Source: Nocardia shimofusensis NBRC 100134 (GTDB lineage Bacteria; Actinomycetota; Actinomycetes; Mycobacteriales; Mycobacteriaceae). Taken from it: a stretch of 64,000 bases of DNA. Shown here one piece after another: positions 1 to 9,562 of the stretch. The stretch's first letter is position 1; each line of letters starts with the position of its first letter. The stretch lies in the NCBI RefSeq assembly GCF_001613125.1, contig NZ_BDBT01000004.1, positions 186,001 through 250,000 on the forward strand. Reading direction: 5' to 3'. The notes beneath the pieces were generated by a model. It was given only the letters and a program-made list of their open reading frames with translations. It did not search any database and had not been told where the DNA came from. The position numbers were made by a program, and so were the translations under genes.

Positions 1-1
1 G

Positions 2-3000
2 TCGGCGGTGCTGCGTGGTGAGCTCGGTGCGCCTTCGCTGGATCGGGTGGATGTGGTTCAGCCGGTGTTGTTTTCGGTGATGGTGTCGTTGGCGGCGTTG
101 TGGGAGGCGTTGGGTGTGCGGCCGGATGGGGTGGTGGGGCATTCGCAGGGGGAGGTTGCGGCGGCGTGTGTGGCTGGGCGGATTTCGTTGGCCGATGGTG
201 CTCGTGTGGTGGCGGTGCGTAGTCGTCTGGTGCGGGATCTGGTTGTCGCGGTGGGGGGTGGTGGGCGGATGATGTCGGTGGCCGAGCCGGTGGAGCGGGT
301 GCGGGAGCGGCTGCGGCGGTGGCCGGCCGGCATATCGATCGCCGCGGTGAACGGCCCGGGGACGGTGACACTGGCCGGAGACCGCGATCTTCTGGGCGAG
401 GTGTACGACAGCTGTGTGGCCGACGGTGTGTGGGTGCGCTGGGTGCCGGTCGATTACGCCTCGCATTCCCCGGAGGTCGACGTGGTGCGCGAACCACTGC
501 TGGCGGCCCTGGCCGACGTGATGTCGATCCCGGAGGGCGGCGCGCGCCTGCATTCCACGGTGGTCGCCGACGGGGCCGAGAACCTGCTGGACGCGGAGTA
601 CTGGTTCCGGAACCTGCGGGACCCGGTGCTCTTCGGCACGGCGGTGCGGAATATGGCCGAATCGGGATATCGGACCTTCATCGAGGCGAGCCCGCACGCG
701 GTGCTGACACTTCCGGTGGAGCAGTCGGTCGAGTCGGCGGGGCTCGAGCCGGGGGAGGCGCAGGTGCTCGGGTCGCTGCGGCACGACGACGGAGGGCCGG
801 ATCGTTTCCTGCAGTCGGTGGCGGAGGCGTTCGTCGCGGGCGTGGAGGTGGATTGGCAAGCGCTGTACGCCGACCGGGGCGCCCGGCGGGTGACGCTGCC
901 GACCTATGCCTTCGATCGGGAACGGTTCTGGATCGATGCGACCGTCGACACCGGCTTCGCGGCAGACGGTCCGGAGCGCGCGTTGTGGGAATCGGTGGAT
1001 CGCGGCGACGTCGCCGCCCTCGCCCGTGTCCTGGACGCCGACACCGACGAGCACTCCGCGGCGCTCGGCACCGCCATGTCGTTGCTGTCGGAATGGCGCA
1101 GCGGCCATCGCGCCGGTGGGACCGAATCCTGGCGGTACCGGGTCGATTGGACCCCCGCCACATTCACCGGCCCGGACCTGCCGACCGGCGAATGGCTCGT
1201 TCTCGCGCCGGGCGGGCCCGTGGACGAGCGGGCGCGGGCCTGCGTGCGTGCGTTCGAGGACAGCGGTGTGCCCATGACCGTGGTGGAGATCGACGCGGCC
1301 GGCCTGGAGCGCGGGAATCTCACACGCACGCTCGAGGCCGCGGGTACCGGCCATGTCGTCGGTGTGGTCTCCCTGCTCGGCCTCGATGCGCGGCCCTACG
1401 GTACATACCCCTGGCTCCCGACCGGCCTCGTGGCCACTGTCCTGCTCACCCAGGCGTTCGGTGATGCCGGTTCGAACGCGCCACTGTGGTTGCTGACCCG
1501 TGGCGCGACGGTCGTCACCCCCGACGACCCACCGGCCGATCCGGCACAGGCGGCGCTGTGGGGTTTCGGCCGCATCGCCTGCCTGGAACTTCCCGACCGA
1601 TGGGGCGGGCTGCTCGACCTGCCGGAGAACTCGGACGCCTCGAGCGCCCGGGCAGTACTCTGCGCGCTCGGCAACCGCGACGGCGAGGATCAGATCGCGA
1701 TCCGCCGAGACGGTCCGCACGTCCGTCGCCTGCGTCGTGACCGATCGCACGGCCCCGGCGCCGCCGGATGGAAACCCCGCGGAACCGCACTGGTCACCGG
1801 TGGCACCGGCGCGCTCGGCGGGCATGTGGCCCGCTGGTTCGCCGCCGAGGGCGCCGAGCATCTCGTCCTCGTCAGCCGTGGCGGCATGGCGCCACAGGAC
1901 GCCGCGGCGCTGTCCGCCGAGCTCGCCGGTACCGGCGCCACCCTGGCCGTCGAAACATGCGACGTCGTCGACTTCGATGCGATGACAGACCTTTTCGCCC
2001 GGATTCGCGCCGAGGGCCGGACGGTGCGCACCGTCGTCCACTGCGCCGGGATCGCCTCGCCGGTGGCCGTCGACGCCATGACACCGGCGACCTTGGCCCA
2101 AGACATGGCAGCCAAGGCGGTCGGTGCGGACAACCTCGCCCGGCTGGTCGACCCGGAGCAGCTGGACGCCTTGGTGTTGTTCAGCTCCGGCGCCGGAGTG
2201 TGGGGCAGCGGAATGCTCGCCGGATACGGCGCGGCCAACGCCTACCTCGACGCCTTCGCCGGCCTGCTGCGAGCACGCGGAATCCCGGCGACCGCTGTCG
2301 CGTGGGGTGCGTGGGCCGGTGCGGGCATGGGCGCTGACGACGTGGGCCGGGAGCTGCGTCGTCGCGGCGTCGTGGGAATGGCTCCGGAGCGGGCCGTGCG
2401 CGAGCTCCACCGCGCCGTGGGCAATGCCGAGACCGCGCCGGTGATCGCGCATATCGACTGGCCCGCATTCGGTGAGGCGTTCACGGCTCGGCGGGCCAGC
2501 CGATTCCTCGACGAGATGACCGGCGCCTCGGCCGCGACCTCAGGGGTGCGGCCCGACGTCGAAGTGCTCGCCGGCCTCGTCGACATGTCGGCGCGTCAAC
2601 GGCGGAAAGTGCTGCGCCGTACCGTGCTTCAGCACGCGGCCACGGCGCTGGGTTACGACGACCCGACGCAGCTGTCCGCCGATGCCACCTTCCAGGAACT
2701 CGGTATGGATTCGATCGCGCTGGTGCAGACGGTGCGCAGGCTCTCGGAGGCCACCGGCGTACGCCTGCCGACAACGGCGATCTTCGATCACCCGACTCCC
2801 CAGCGGCTCGCCGACCACCTCGATACCGAGATCGGCGGCCGCCGGTCGGACGCGGGCGATGTGGACCGCCTCGGAGATCTCGAACAGTGGTTCCGCGGCC
2901 TGGACCCCGGCAGTCCCGAATACGCCGCGGCACTGGAACGTTTGACCGGTCTCGTCGGCGGCATCGCCGGGCCGACCGAGCAGAACCTCACCGCTACGGA

Positions 3001-3064
3001 TTTCGCCGACCTCTCCGACGACGAACTCTTCGACTATGTCGACGACGAACTCGGCCTGTCCTGA
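2..3064 (+). CDS. Type I polyketide synthase, 3' part (AT-KR-ACP), gene starts left of the window
   Basis: This is the C-terminal 1,020 residues of a modular PKS; the reading frame is open at the window edge and begins inside the AT domain. The AT shows the GHSQGE nucleophile motif (Ser48) and a YASHS motif at 152-156, the usual sign of methylmalonyl-CoA selection. No DH motif lies between AT and KR. The KR (about 590-770) has the TGGTGALG cofactor loop, the catalytic Tyr in YGAAN, no LDD motif and a Trp in GVWGSG, the pattern of A-type ketoreductases (L-hydroxyl). The ACP carries GMDS with Ser904. The tail ends in an acidic helix (DDELFDYVDDELG), a typical C-terminal docking segment that would hand the chain to a partner with a coiled-coil N-terminus, such as the next gene. 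The preceding KS must be in the missing upstream part. Confidence 0.93.
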   Translation, partial: SAVLRGELGAPSLDRVDVVQPVLFSVMVSLAALWEALGVRPDGVVGHSQGEVAAACVAGRISLADGARVVAVRSRLVRDLVVAVGGGGRMMSVAEPVERVRERLRRWPAGISIAAVNGPGTVTLAGDRDLLGEVYDSCVADGVWVRWVPVDYASHSPEVDVVREPLLAALADVMSIPEGGARLHSTVVADGAENLLDAEYWFRNLRDPVLFGTAVRNMAESGYRTFIEASPHAVLTLPVEQSVESAGLEPGEAQVLGSLRHDDGGPDRFLQSVAEAFVAGVEVDWQALYADRGARRVTLPTYAFDRERFWIDATVDTGFAADGPERALWESVDRGDVAALARVLDADTDEHSAALGTAMSLLSEWRSGHRAGGTESWRYRVDWTPATFTGPDLPTGEWLVLAPGGPVDERARACVRAFEDSGVPMTVVEIDAAGLERGNLTRTLEAAGTGHVVGVVSLLGLDARPYGTYPWLPTGLVATVLLTQAFGDAGSNAPLWLLTRGATVVTPDDPPADPAQAALWGFGRIACLELPDRWGGLLDLPENSDASSARAVLCALGNRDGEDQIAIRRDGPHVRRLRRDRSHGPGAAGWKPRGTALVTGGTGALGGHVARWFAAEGAEHLVLVSRGGMAPQDAAALSAELAGTGATLAVETCDVVDFDAMTDLFARIRAEGRTVRTVVHCAGIASPVAVDAMTPATLAQDMAAKAVGADNLARLVDPEQLDALVLFSSGAGVWGSGMLAGYGAANAYLDAFAGLLRARGIPATAVAWGAWAGAGMGADDVGRELRRRGVVGMAPERAVRELHRAVGNAETAPVIAHIDWPAFGEAFTARRASRFLDEMTGASAATSGVRPDVEVLAGLVDMSARQRRKVLRRTVLQHAATALGYDDPTQLSADATFQELGMDSIALVQTVRRLSEATGVRLPTTAIFDHPTPQRLADHLDTEIGGRRSDAGDVDRLGDLEQWFRGLDPGSPEYAAALERLTGLVGGIAGPTEQNLTATDFADLSDDELFDYVDDELGLS
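26..326 (+). repeat. 301-bp exact direct repeat, copy 1 (AT-coding)
   Basis: This stretch inside the AT of the first PKS is identical, by base-by-base reading, to 19264-19564 in the AT of the fourth PKS-related gene. A second identical stretch of about 70 bp follows in register (398-469 against 19636-19707). Codons here are richer in TTG, GTG and GGT than in the flanks, which suggests that both copies come from one recent duplication or gene-conversion event. Confidence 0.95.
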
Positions 3065-3169
3065 CGCCTCGGCCGACCCGTTGTGCCCACCGCGGGCGCT
3101 GCGGGCAGTCGAGGGGGCAGAACAGGAATCGGTCGGGAACACCGGCGAGGTTCGGGGAGGGCACACCGG

Positions 3170-5524
3170 ATGAGAGATGAGGCTCGAGTGGACGAGAACA
3201 CGCAGAAGCTCCGGGAATACCTCCGGAAGGTCACCGCCGAACTGCAATCCTGCCGCTCCCAGCTACGCGAGGCCAGGGACACGATGCGCGAGCCGATAGC
3301 GGTGGTGGGTATCGGATGCCGCTATCCGGGCGGCATCGAATCGCCGGAGGACCTCTGGCGCGTGGTGTCCAGCGGTGAGGACGTCATCTCGGAGCCGCCG
3401 CCGGACCGCGGCTGGTTCCCGGAACCCGCCGCCGCTGAGCTTCTGCGGCAGGCCGCGGGCGGATTCCTCTACAACGCCGGAGATTTCGATGCCGAGTTCT
3501 TCGGGATGACGCAGGCGGAGGCCCGCGCGACCGATCCGCAGCAGCGCCTGCTGCTGGAGACAGCCTGGGAGGCGATCGAGCGGGCGGGCATCGATCCGCG
3601 GTCGCTGCGCGGCAGCCGGACCGGTGTCTATATCGGCGCGTTCTATCGCCTGTACGCTGCCACCGCGTCGGTCTTCGACGACCCGGATGATCACCTGGTC
3701 ACCGGTGTCGCGGGCAGTGTCATGTCGGGCCGTGTCGGCTACGCGCTGGGACTGGAGGGCCCGGCTGTCACCGTGGACACCGCGTGTTCGGCCTCGCTGG
3801 TGGCCGTCCATCTGGCCTGCCAGTCGCTGCGGCTGGGCGAGAGCGAGCTCGCGCTGGCCGGCGGTGTCGCGGTGAATGCGACACCGCACATGTACACCGA
3901 GTTCGCCCGGTCGATAGGGCAGGCGCCGGACGGCCGGTGCCGCTCCTTCGCGGCGGGCGCCGAAGGCACCGGGTGGAGCGAGGGCGCCGGATTGCTGCTG
4001 CTGGAACGTGTTTCGCGCGCACGTACGCACGGACACCCGATTCTCGCATTGATCCGCGGCTCGGCGGTCAACCGTGTCGGGGCTTCCAACGGGCTGGCGG
4101 CGCCGAACGGGCAGACTCAGCAGCGGGTGATCCGGCAGGCGCTCGCGGATGCCGGTGTGGCGCCGGACGAGGTCGACGTCGTGGATGCGCACGGTTCGGG
4201 GACGCGGCTGGGCGATTCGATCGAAGCACACGCCCTGTTGGCCACCTACGGCCGCGACCGCCCGGTCGATCGCCCGCTGCTGCTCGGCTCGGTCAAATCC
4301 AATATCGGTCACGCGCAGTCCTCGAGCGGCATCGCGAGCATCGTCAAACTCATCGAGGCGATGCGGCACGGGATCGTGCCGAAGACACTGCACGTCGACG
4401 AGCCGTCGCCGGACATCGACTGGTCCAGTGGCGCACTGGAACTGGTGACCGAGAACATGCCCTGGCCGGCGCACGACGGTCCGCGCCGGGCGGCGGTGTC
4501 GTCCTTCGGGATCTCGGGCACCAACGCCCACATCGTTCTGGAGTCCGCACCCGAGGCTGCGGTCGAATCGGCCGCGCTCGATTCGGACCGCGCGACACCG
4601 GGCCTCGTTCCCTGGCCGATCTCCGCGGCGAGCCCGGAGGCCCTGGCCGCGCAGGCCCGACGGCTGCTGGCGCATCTGCGGGCACACCCCGGAGCGAATG
4701 TGCTCGACATCGGGTATTCGCTCGCGACCACCCGCGCGCATCTGCCGTGGCGGGCGGTGGTCCTCGCCGTCGACCTACCGCGAACGCTCACCGATGTGGC
4801 CACGCTGTCCGAAGGTGGGGAGGCGGAAGCGATTCGCGGTACTTCCGGCACGAAACAGGGCATGGCATCGTGGTTTCCGGAGCGGGCCGAGCCGGACGCG
4901 GATCTGCGTGCCTTTCCCCTCTACGCCCGGACCTTCGACGAGATCCGAGAGCAGATCACACGACTGGCCGACGGTGTGGACGCGGAATGCCTGACCTTCG
5001 CCCATGAGCTGGCGGTGTCGGCGCTCTTCGACTCCTGGAACCTGCGTCCCGAAGTCGTGACGGGCCGGGGCGTCGGGGAGATCGCGGCAGCCCACGTCGC
5101 GGGGATTCTGTCCTTGCCCGATGCCTGCCGTCTGGCCGTGGCGCGCTCGGGGGACAGCCGGGAATTCACTGCTCTGGCGCGCGCAGTGGAGTTCGGTGAG
5201 CCGCACCTGCCGATGGTGGCGAGTGTCGCGGCGGACCCGGCCGAACTGCGCACGCCGGCCTACTGGACCCGGCAGCTCACGGAGTCGGCACGCACCGCAG
5301 CCGTCGCCGCGGCCGTGCGAGTGGAGGGCGGGATCCACGCGATCGAGACGAGCATCTCGGACATCCGGGCCGCCCTGGAGGGAGCGGCCCGGATGTACTG
5401 CGCGGGAGCGGACATCGATTGGCCCGCGGTATTCGACGGTTTCGGCGCGCGCCGCGTGGCGCTGCCGACGTATCCGTTTCAGCGTGCGAGCTACTGGTGG
5501 ACGGCGCCGGTGGCGGTGCGCTGA
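3170..5524 (+). CDS. Stand-alone ketosynthase fused to a degenerate, inactive AT; no ACP
   Basis: The 784-residue protein starts at the ATG preceded by GGGAGG at 3155-3160; an upstream in-frame GTG at 3083 lacks such a site. Residues 1-40 form a coiled-coil docking helix. The KS (about 42-465) keeps all catalytic residues: Cys206 in TACSAS, His341 in DAHGSGT (normally EAHGTGT) and His381 in KSNIGH. The AT part (about 490-775) is shortened. Its nucleophile motif GHSxGE reads GRGVGE, so Gly634 replaces the catalytic Ser, and neither the FPGQG entry motif nor a YASH/HAFH specificity motif is present. The protein stops at the normal post-AT linker (LPTYPFQR), without reductive domain, ACP or C-terminal docking segment. 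It therefore needs an extender and a carrier supplied in trans. The methoxymalonyl-ACP cassette on the other strand, overlapping its 3' end by 34 bp, is an obvious candidate, but this is inference. Confidence 0.9.
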   Translation: MRDEARVDENTQKLREYLRKVTAELQSCRSQLREARDTMREPIAVVGIGCRYPGGIESPEDLWRVVSSGEDVISEPPPDRGWFPEPAAAELLRQAAGGFLYNAGDFDAEFFGMTQAEARATDPQQRLLLETAWEAIERAGIDPRSLRGSRTGVYIGAFYRLYAATASVFDDPDDHLVTGVAGSVMSGRVGYALGLEGPAVTVDTACSASLVAVHLACQSLRLGESELALAGGVAVNATPHMYTEFARSIGQAPDGRCRSFAAGAEGTGWSEGAGLLLLERVSRARTHGHPILALIRGSAVNRVGASNGLAAPNGQTQQRVIRQALADAGVAPDEVDVVDAHGSGTRLGDSIEAHALLATYGRDRPVDRPLLLGSVKSNIGHAQSSSGIASIVKLIEAMRHGIVPKTLHVDEPSPDIDWSSGALELVTENMPWPAHDGPRRAAVSSFGISGTNAHIVLESAPEAAVESAALDSDRATPGLVPWPISAASPEALAAQARRLLAHLRAHPGANVLDIGYSLATTRAHLPWRAVVLAVDLPRTLTDVATLSEGGEAEAIRGTSGTKQGMASWFPERAEPDADLRAFPLYARTFDEIREQITRLADGVDAECLTFAHELAVSALFDSWNLRPEVVTGRGVGEIAAAHVAGILSLPDACRLAVARSGDSREFTALARAVEFGEPHLPMVASVAADPAELRTPAYWTRQLTESARTAAVAAAVRVEGGIHAIETSISDIRAALEGAARMYCAGADIDWPAVFDGFGARRVALPTYPFQRASYWWTAPVAVR

Positions 5525-6594
5525 GGAGTACCGAGGTCGGGGGAGACGAGCCGCAGCGTGTCCGGCGGCTCGTGTGCCGCCGGAACCAGGTGCAGGCGGC
5601 TCAGCTCCTCCGGCACGGGCGCCAGCTCGTCTCGGCACGCGCAGGGTTCGTCGGTGTAGCCGGCGAAGCGGTAGGTCACGTCCATGATCCGATTGCGCTC
5701 TGTCGCCCGGAAGTCGGCGATCAGATGGACCTCGCTGCGCGCGGCCTCGGTCGACAGCCAGTTGAGGATCGCCGAACCGGCGCCGAGGGAGACCACCCGG
5801 CACGAGGTAGCCAGCAGTTCCAGATGCCACACGGAGTCGAACTTCTCGAACAGCACGATGCCGATCGCGCCATACGGCCCGAACCGATCCGACATCGACG
5901 CCACCAACAGTTCATGGCGCGGATCGTCGACGAGGGCGCGCAATGTGTCCTCCGGGTAGTAGACGCCGGTGGTGTTCATCTGCGTCGTACGCACCGTGAG
6001 TTCCTCTACCCGGGCGAGATCGGCGTCGGTGGCCCGGTCGATCCGCAGTTCCAAACCGAGGGTCTGCAGAAAGGCATGGTCGGGACCCTCGAAGCCCTCC
6101 CGCTCGGCATCGCGGCGGAAGTTCGCCTGGTACATCGCGCGGCGCCGCCGTGAATCGACGGTGACCATGGCCGGGGTGAACTCCGTCAGGGTGCTCAGAG
6201 TGACGAGTTGTTCGGCGGCATAGCAGCGGACCTCGGGCAGATGGAACGCCACCTCGGCCCGCTCGGTGGGCTGGTCGTCGATGAACGCGATGGCCGAGGG
6301 CGCGAAGTTCAACTCCTTCGCGATCTGCTCGACCGCGCGCGATTTCGGACCCCAACCGATCCTCGGCAGCACGAAATATTCCGCGATGCCGAGTTCTTCG
6401 AGGCGCTGCCAGGCCAGGTCGTGATCGTTCTTGCTCGCGATCGAATGCAGAATGCCGCGCTGATCGAGGGTTTCGAGGATGTCACGCACGCTGTCGAACA
6501 GCTCATCGGCGCCGCCTTCGAGCAGCGTGCCCCGCCACAGCGTGTTGTCGAGATCCCAGACCAGGCATTTGATGGTGGAGGTTTCCGCGGTCAT
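5491..6594 (-). CDS. fkbH: FkbH-like HAD-family glyceryl-ACP synthase
   Basis: FkbH-type enzymes take 1,3-bisphosphoglycerate, dephosphorylate it and load the glyceryl unit on a dedicated ACP, the first step to methoxymalonyl-ACP. The 367-residue protein has the HAD nucleophile motif DLDNTLW (Asp14, Asp16) at the N-terminus, a second HAD motif around [14 protein letters not shown] and a C-terminal GNAT-like half, which is the usual FkbH layout. It is the last gene of a minus-strand cassette. Its ATG overlaps the stop of the acyl-CoA dehydrogenase by 4 bp, indicating translational coupling. Its 3' end overlaps the convergent KS-AT gene by 34 bp. Confidence 0.92.
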   Translation of the reverse strand: MTAETSTIKCLVWDLDNTLWRGTLLEGGADELFDSVRDILETLDQRGILHSIASKNDHDLAWQRLEELGIAEYFVLPRIGWGPKSRAVEQIAKELNFAPSAIAFIDDQPTERAEVAFHLPEVRCYAAEQLVTLSTLTEFTPAMVTVDSRRRRAMYQANFRRDAEREGFEGPDHAFLQTLGLELRIDRATDADLARVEELTVRTTQMNTTGVYYPEDTLRALVDDPRHELLVASMSDRFGPYGAIGIVLFEKFDSVWHLELLATSCRVVSLGAGSAILNWLSTEAARSEVHLIADFRATERNRIMDVTYRFAGYTDEPCACRDELAPVPEELSRLHLVPAAHEPPDTLRLVSPDLGTPQRTATGAVHQ

Positions 6595-7727
6595 GAGGCC
6601 AGCCCTTCGGCGGTGTCGCTTCCAGATGTCGAAATCGCGTGTTCGGCGAGCATCAACTGACAGATTTCGTTACTGCCCTCGATGATCTCCATGAGTTTGG
6701 CGTCGCGGAAGGCGCGCGCCACCACGCCGTGGTCGTCCGCACCCGCCGAGGCGAGCACCTGCATGGCGTTCGCCGCACCCGCCGCCGCGTGCCGCGCGCT
6801 GGTGTATTTGGCCAGTACGGTGGCCGCGACGACCTCGGGGGAGTTCGCGTCCCAGCAGCGGCTGGCATGCTCGCAGGCACGCGTGGCGGCACGCTCGGAC
6901 ACGTAGAGTTCGGCGAGGTGCCGGGCCACGAGTTGATGGCGGTCGATCGTGACGCCGAACTGCTCGCGGCCACCGGCGTGCCCGGTCGCCGCGGACAGGC
7001 AGGCGCGCAGTATGCCGACGCACCCCCACGCGACCGAGAACCGCCCGTAGGCGAGGGCCGCTGTCACCAGAAATGACAGTGGGGCGCCACCGCCGCCGAG
7101 CACGTTCGCCGCGGGTACGCGCACGCCGTCGAGATCGATGTGCGCGTGCCCCGCCGCCCGGCAACCCACCGGGGACTCGACCGGACGCAGCCGGACTCCC
7201 GGCGTATCGGTGGGTACCAGCACGGCTGCGCCGCCGTCACCGTATCGGCCGAAAACCACCAGCACATCGGAGGTCGTCGCGGCGGTTGTCCACCGCTTGC
7301 GGCCGTCGATCACCACAGCGTCGCCGTCCGGTCGGATCTCTGTCCGCATCGCCGTCAGATCGCTGCCCGCCGCCGGCTCGGACATGGCCACGGCGGCCAG
7401 CCGACCGGAGACCAGCTCGGTCAGATGCTCGCGGCGCTGCTCGCGGTCGCCGAGTCGTCGAATCGACCAGGCGGCCATTCCCTGCGAGGTCATCACGCTG
7501 CGGGTCGAGCTGCACAGCGCGCCGGTGAAGGCGGTGAGTTCGCCGTTGTCGATACTTGTCGCGCCCAGGCCGCCGTAGGCCGAATCCACCTGTGCGCACA
7601 GCACGCCCGCCTTGCCCAGTCCGCGTAGAACCTCGACGGGTATGGCGCCTTCGGCATCCCAGGTGCCGGGGTGATCGGCGACTGTCGCGCGCACCAGGGC
7701 GCGTTGTTCGGCCAGCCGATCAGGCAT
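6591..7727 (-). CDS. fkbI: Acyl-CoA dehydrogenase-family oxidase of the methoxymalonyl cassette (FkbI type)
   Basis: The 378-residue protein has the acyl-CoA dehydrogenase fold: an N-terminal helical domain, the middle strand domain with AMSEPAAGSD, and a C-terminal flavin domain ending in IIEGSNEICQ. In this pathway the enzyme oxidises hydroxymalonyl-semialdehyde-ACP or its precursor on the carrier protein, working with the HBDH-type partner. I chose the ATG at 7727 because it overlaps the upstream ACP stop by 8 bp; the longer open frame upstream of it reads through the ACP gene and is not protein-like. Its place between FkbJ-type ACP and FkbH supports the assignment over a beta-oxidation role. 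Confidence 0.9.
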   Translation of the reverse strand: MPDRLAEQRALVRATVADHPGTWDAEGAIPVEVLRGLGKAGVLCAQVDSAYGGLGATSIDNGELTAFTGALCSSTRSVMTSQGMAAWSIRRLGDREQRREHLTELVSGRLAAVAMSEPAAGSDLTAMRTEIRPDGDAVVIDGRKRWTTAATTSDVLVVFGRYGDGGAAVLVPTDTPGVRLRPVESPVGCRAAGHAHIDLDGVRVPAANVLGGGGAPLSFLVTAALAYGRFSVAWGCVGILRACLSAATGHAGGREQFGVTIDRHQLVARHLAELYVSERAATRACEHASRCWDANSPEVVAATVLAKYTSARHAAAGAANAMQVLASAGADDHGVVARAFRDAKLMEIIEGSNEICQLMLAEHAISTSGSDTAEGLAS

Positions 7728-8034
7728 CGAGACTCTGCTCCTCGTCGGCGCGCAGGCGCAGAACCAGCTCCGACATCCGGCCCACCGAGCGGAAGTTCTC
7801 CAGCTTGAGGTCGAGGCCGACGATGGCGACATCGAAGCGGCCTTCCAGAAACACCACCAATTCCATCGCCAGCATCGAAGAGGACAGACCGCTGTCGACG
7901 AGGTCCTGGTCGACGGTGACGACGGTCTTGGTCTTCGCCTGCAGATATTCGATCAGAGCCCGCTGCACATCGCCGGCGGTCGGTGAGGTGGAGGCGGTCG
8001 GTGAGGTGGAGGCGGTCGGTACATCGCTGGTCAT
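7720..8034 (-). CDS. fkbJ: Discrete acyl carrier protein of the methoxymalonyl cassette (FkbJ type)
   Basis: The 104-residue protein is a small carrier that holds the glyceryl, then hydroxymalonyl and methoxymalonyl unit. The phosphopantetheine site is in SGLSSSML, which aligns with the GLLDSM pattern of FkbJ-type carriers. The residue before the modified serine is Ser rather than the usual Asp, a small oddity that may affect recognition by the phosphopantetheinyl transferase. The N-terminus holds a low-complexity Pro/Thr/Ser stretch (repeats of PTASTS) encoded by an 18-bp tandem repeat, probably a flexible leader. It overlaps both neighbours (4 bp upstream, 8 bp downstream), so the cassette is translationally coupled. 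Confidence 0.9.
   Translation of the reverse strand: MTSDVPTASTSPTASTSPTAGDVQRALIEYLQAKTKTVVTVDQDLVDSGLSSSMLAMELVVFLEGRFDVAIVGLDLKLENFRSVGRMSELVLRLRADEEQSLDA
7978..8020 (-). repeat. 18-bp tandem repeat in the ACP N-terminus
   Basis: Two perfect copies of an 18-bp unit (7978-7995 and 7996-8013), followed by 7 bp of a third, encode the PTASTS repeat at the start of the FkbJ-type ACP. The unit is in frame, so changes in copy number would keep the protein open. Confidence 0.9.
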
Positions 8035-8882
8035 GGTGCAATCCCGTCGTAGGTGTAGTAGCCGGCACCGGTCTTCTGGCCGAGTTCGCCCGCGCGCACC
8101 TTCTCCAGCAGCGCCTCGCAGGGGCGCAGACTGTCGTCGCCGAGCCGAGCGGCCAGTACGTTGAGCGAATCGGCGAGGTTGTCCAGCCCGATCAGGTCGG
8201 CGGTGCGCAACGGGCCGGTCGGGTGGCCGAGGCAGCCCTGCATGAGCGCGTCGATGTCCGCCGCGGCGGCCACCCCCTCGCCCACCAGCCGCGCGGCGGC
8301 GTTGATCATCGGATGCAACAGCCGGCTGGTGACGAAGCCGGGTGAGTCACGCACCACCACACTCCTTCGGCCGAGACGGGCCAGCAGTGCGGTGACCGCG
8401 GTCATCGCGGCCTCGCCGGTGCGAGGCCCGCGGATCACCTCGAAGGTCTCGATCAGGTAGGGCGGATTCATGAAATGAATGCCGACGAGCTGTTCGGGCC
8501 GGGCCACGGCGGTCGCCAGCTCGTCGATGGGGATGCTGGAGGTGTTGGAGATGAGCAGGGTGTCCGCGGCGCAGACAGCCGAGACCTCCGCCAGCAGTTT
8601 GCGTTTCAGATCGGCGTCCTCGGTGATCGCCTCGACGGCCGCTGCCGAGGCGATCTGTCCTCCGGTGGACAAGGCGGTCGTCAGAGTGCCGAATTCCGCG
8701 TCGGCCGGCAGCGCGCCGAGCAGTTGCGCGTGCCGCAATTGCCTGTCGACCATCGTCACGGCACGCTGCAATGCGGCAGCATCGATATCGACCAGATGCA
8801 CCGGGATGCCGTGCCCGACGGCCAGGGTGGTGATGCCGGATCCCATCACGCCTGCGCCGAATACCGTAATTCCCTCGGTCAT
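8031..8882 (-). CDS. fkbK: 3-hydroxyacyl-CoA dehydrogenase-family enzyme of the methoxymalonyl cassette (FkbK type)
   Basis: The 283-residue NAD-dependent dehydrogenase starts with the Rossmann motif VFGAGVMGSG. It carries the HBDH signature region around ISNTSSIPIDELA, the catalytic His in GIHFMNPP, and a C-terminal dimerisation half with LIGLDN. In the methoxymalonyl route FkbK oxidises the hydroxyl of glyceryl-ACP. The length is normal for the family. It overlaps the ACP start by 4 bp and lies 17 bp after the methyltransferase. In a different context this would be called 3-hydroxybutyryl-CoA dehydrogenase, but the surrounding FkbG, J, I and H homologues decide. Confidence 0.9.
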   Translation of the reverse strand: MTEGITVFGAGVMGSGITTLAVGHGIPVHLVDIDAAALQRAVTMVDRQLRHAQLLGALPADAEFGTLTTALSTGGQIASAAAVEAITEDADLKRKLLAEVSAVCAADTLLISNTSSIPIDELATAVARPEQLVGIHFMNPPYLIETFEVIRGPRTGEAAMTAVTALLARLGRRSVVVRDSPGFVTSRLLHPMINAAARLVGEGVAAAADIDALMQGCLGHPTGPLRTADLIGLDNLADSLNVLAARLGDDSLRPCEALLEKVRAGELGQKTGAGYYTYDGIAP

Positions 8883-8899
8883 CGAATCTCCATCCGTCG

Positions 8900-9562
8900 C
8901 TATCGCTTGCGCGCCAATGTGATGCCGTCCGCCATGACCAGCAGTGCGATATCGACCCGGCTGTCGCCGGAAATACGTTTGTTGAGCGCGCGGATCGCTG
9001 CGGACTCCGGGTCCGAAGCTTCCGGGTCGATGACACGTCCGCGCAACAACGTATTGTCGATGACGATGAGGCCGCCGGGGCGCAGCAGGGCGAGTGCGGA
9101 CTCGTAATAGTCCGGATAGCCGATCTTGTCGGCGTCGATGAAGATCAAGTCGAAGGAGTCCGGCCCGAATTCTGCGGCCAGCTCGCCCAGAGTTTTCGCC
9201 CCGTCACCGATCCGCGCCTCGATCCGGTCGGCAACACCCGCGCGCTGCCAGTAATGCTCGGCGATTCCGAGCCAGCGGGCGGAGTTGTCGCAGGTGATCA
9301 GCCGGCCACCGGGGCGGAGTGCTCTGGCCATGGCCAGAGCGCTGTAGCCGGTGAATGTGCCGAGGTCGATCACCCTCTCCGCGGCGCACAACTTGACGAA
9401 AAGCGCGAGGAGCTGTCCTTCCTCCGGCATCAATTGCATTGCCGTCCCCAAGGGCAGCCCCGCTGTCGTCTCCCTGAGTTCGCGCAGCACCGGATCCTCG
9501 CGCAGGGAAACGTCGCGGACGTAAGTCAGCAACGCATCGGACACTTCTACCTGATCAGCCAT
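8900..9562 (-). CDS. fkbG: SAM-dependent O-methyltransferase (FkbG type) for methoxymalonyl-ACP
   Basis: This 220-residue protein belongs to the catechol/caffeoyl-CoA O-methyltransferase fold. It shows motif I around [13 protein letters not shown], the acidic cofactor loop, and the DLIFIDADK metal/substrate region. FkbG-type members methylate hydroxymalonyl-ACP. I chose the ATG at 9562, preceded by an AAGGGA ribosome site, over an upstream GTG/ATG set that has none. It is the first gene of the minus-strand cassette G-K-J-I-H, and its promoter must lie in the 400-bp divergent region upstream. Confidence 0.9.
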   Translation of the reverse strand: MADQVEVSDALLTYVRDVSLREDPVLRELRETTAGLPLGTAMQLMPEEGQLLALFVKLCAAERVIDLGTFTGYSALAMARALRPGGRLITCDNSARWLGIAEHYWQRAGVADRIEARIGDGAKTLGELAAEFGPDSFDLIFIDADKIGYPDYYESALALLRPGGLIVIDNTLLRGRVIDPEASDPESAAIRALNKRISGDSRVDIALLVMADGITLARKR

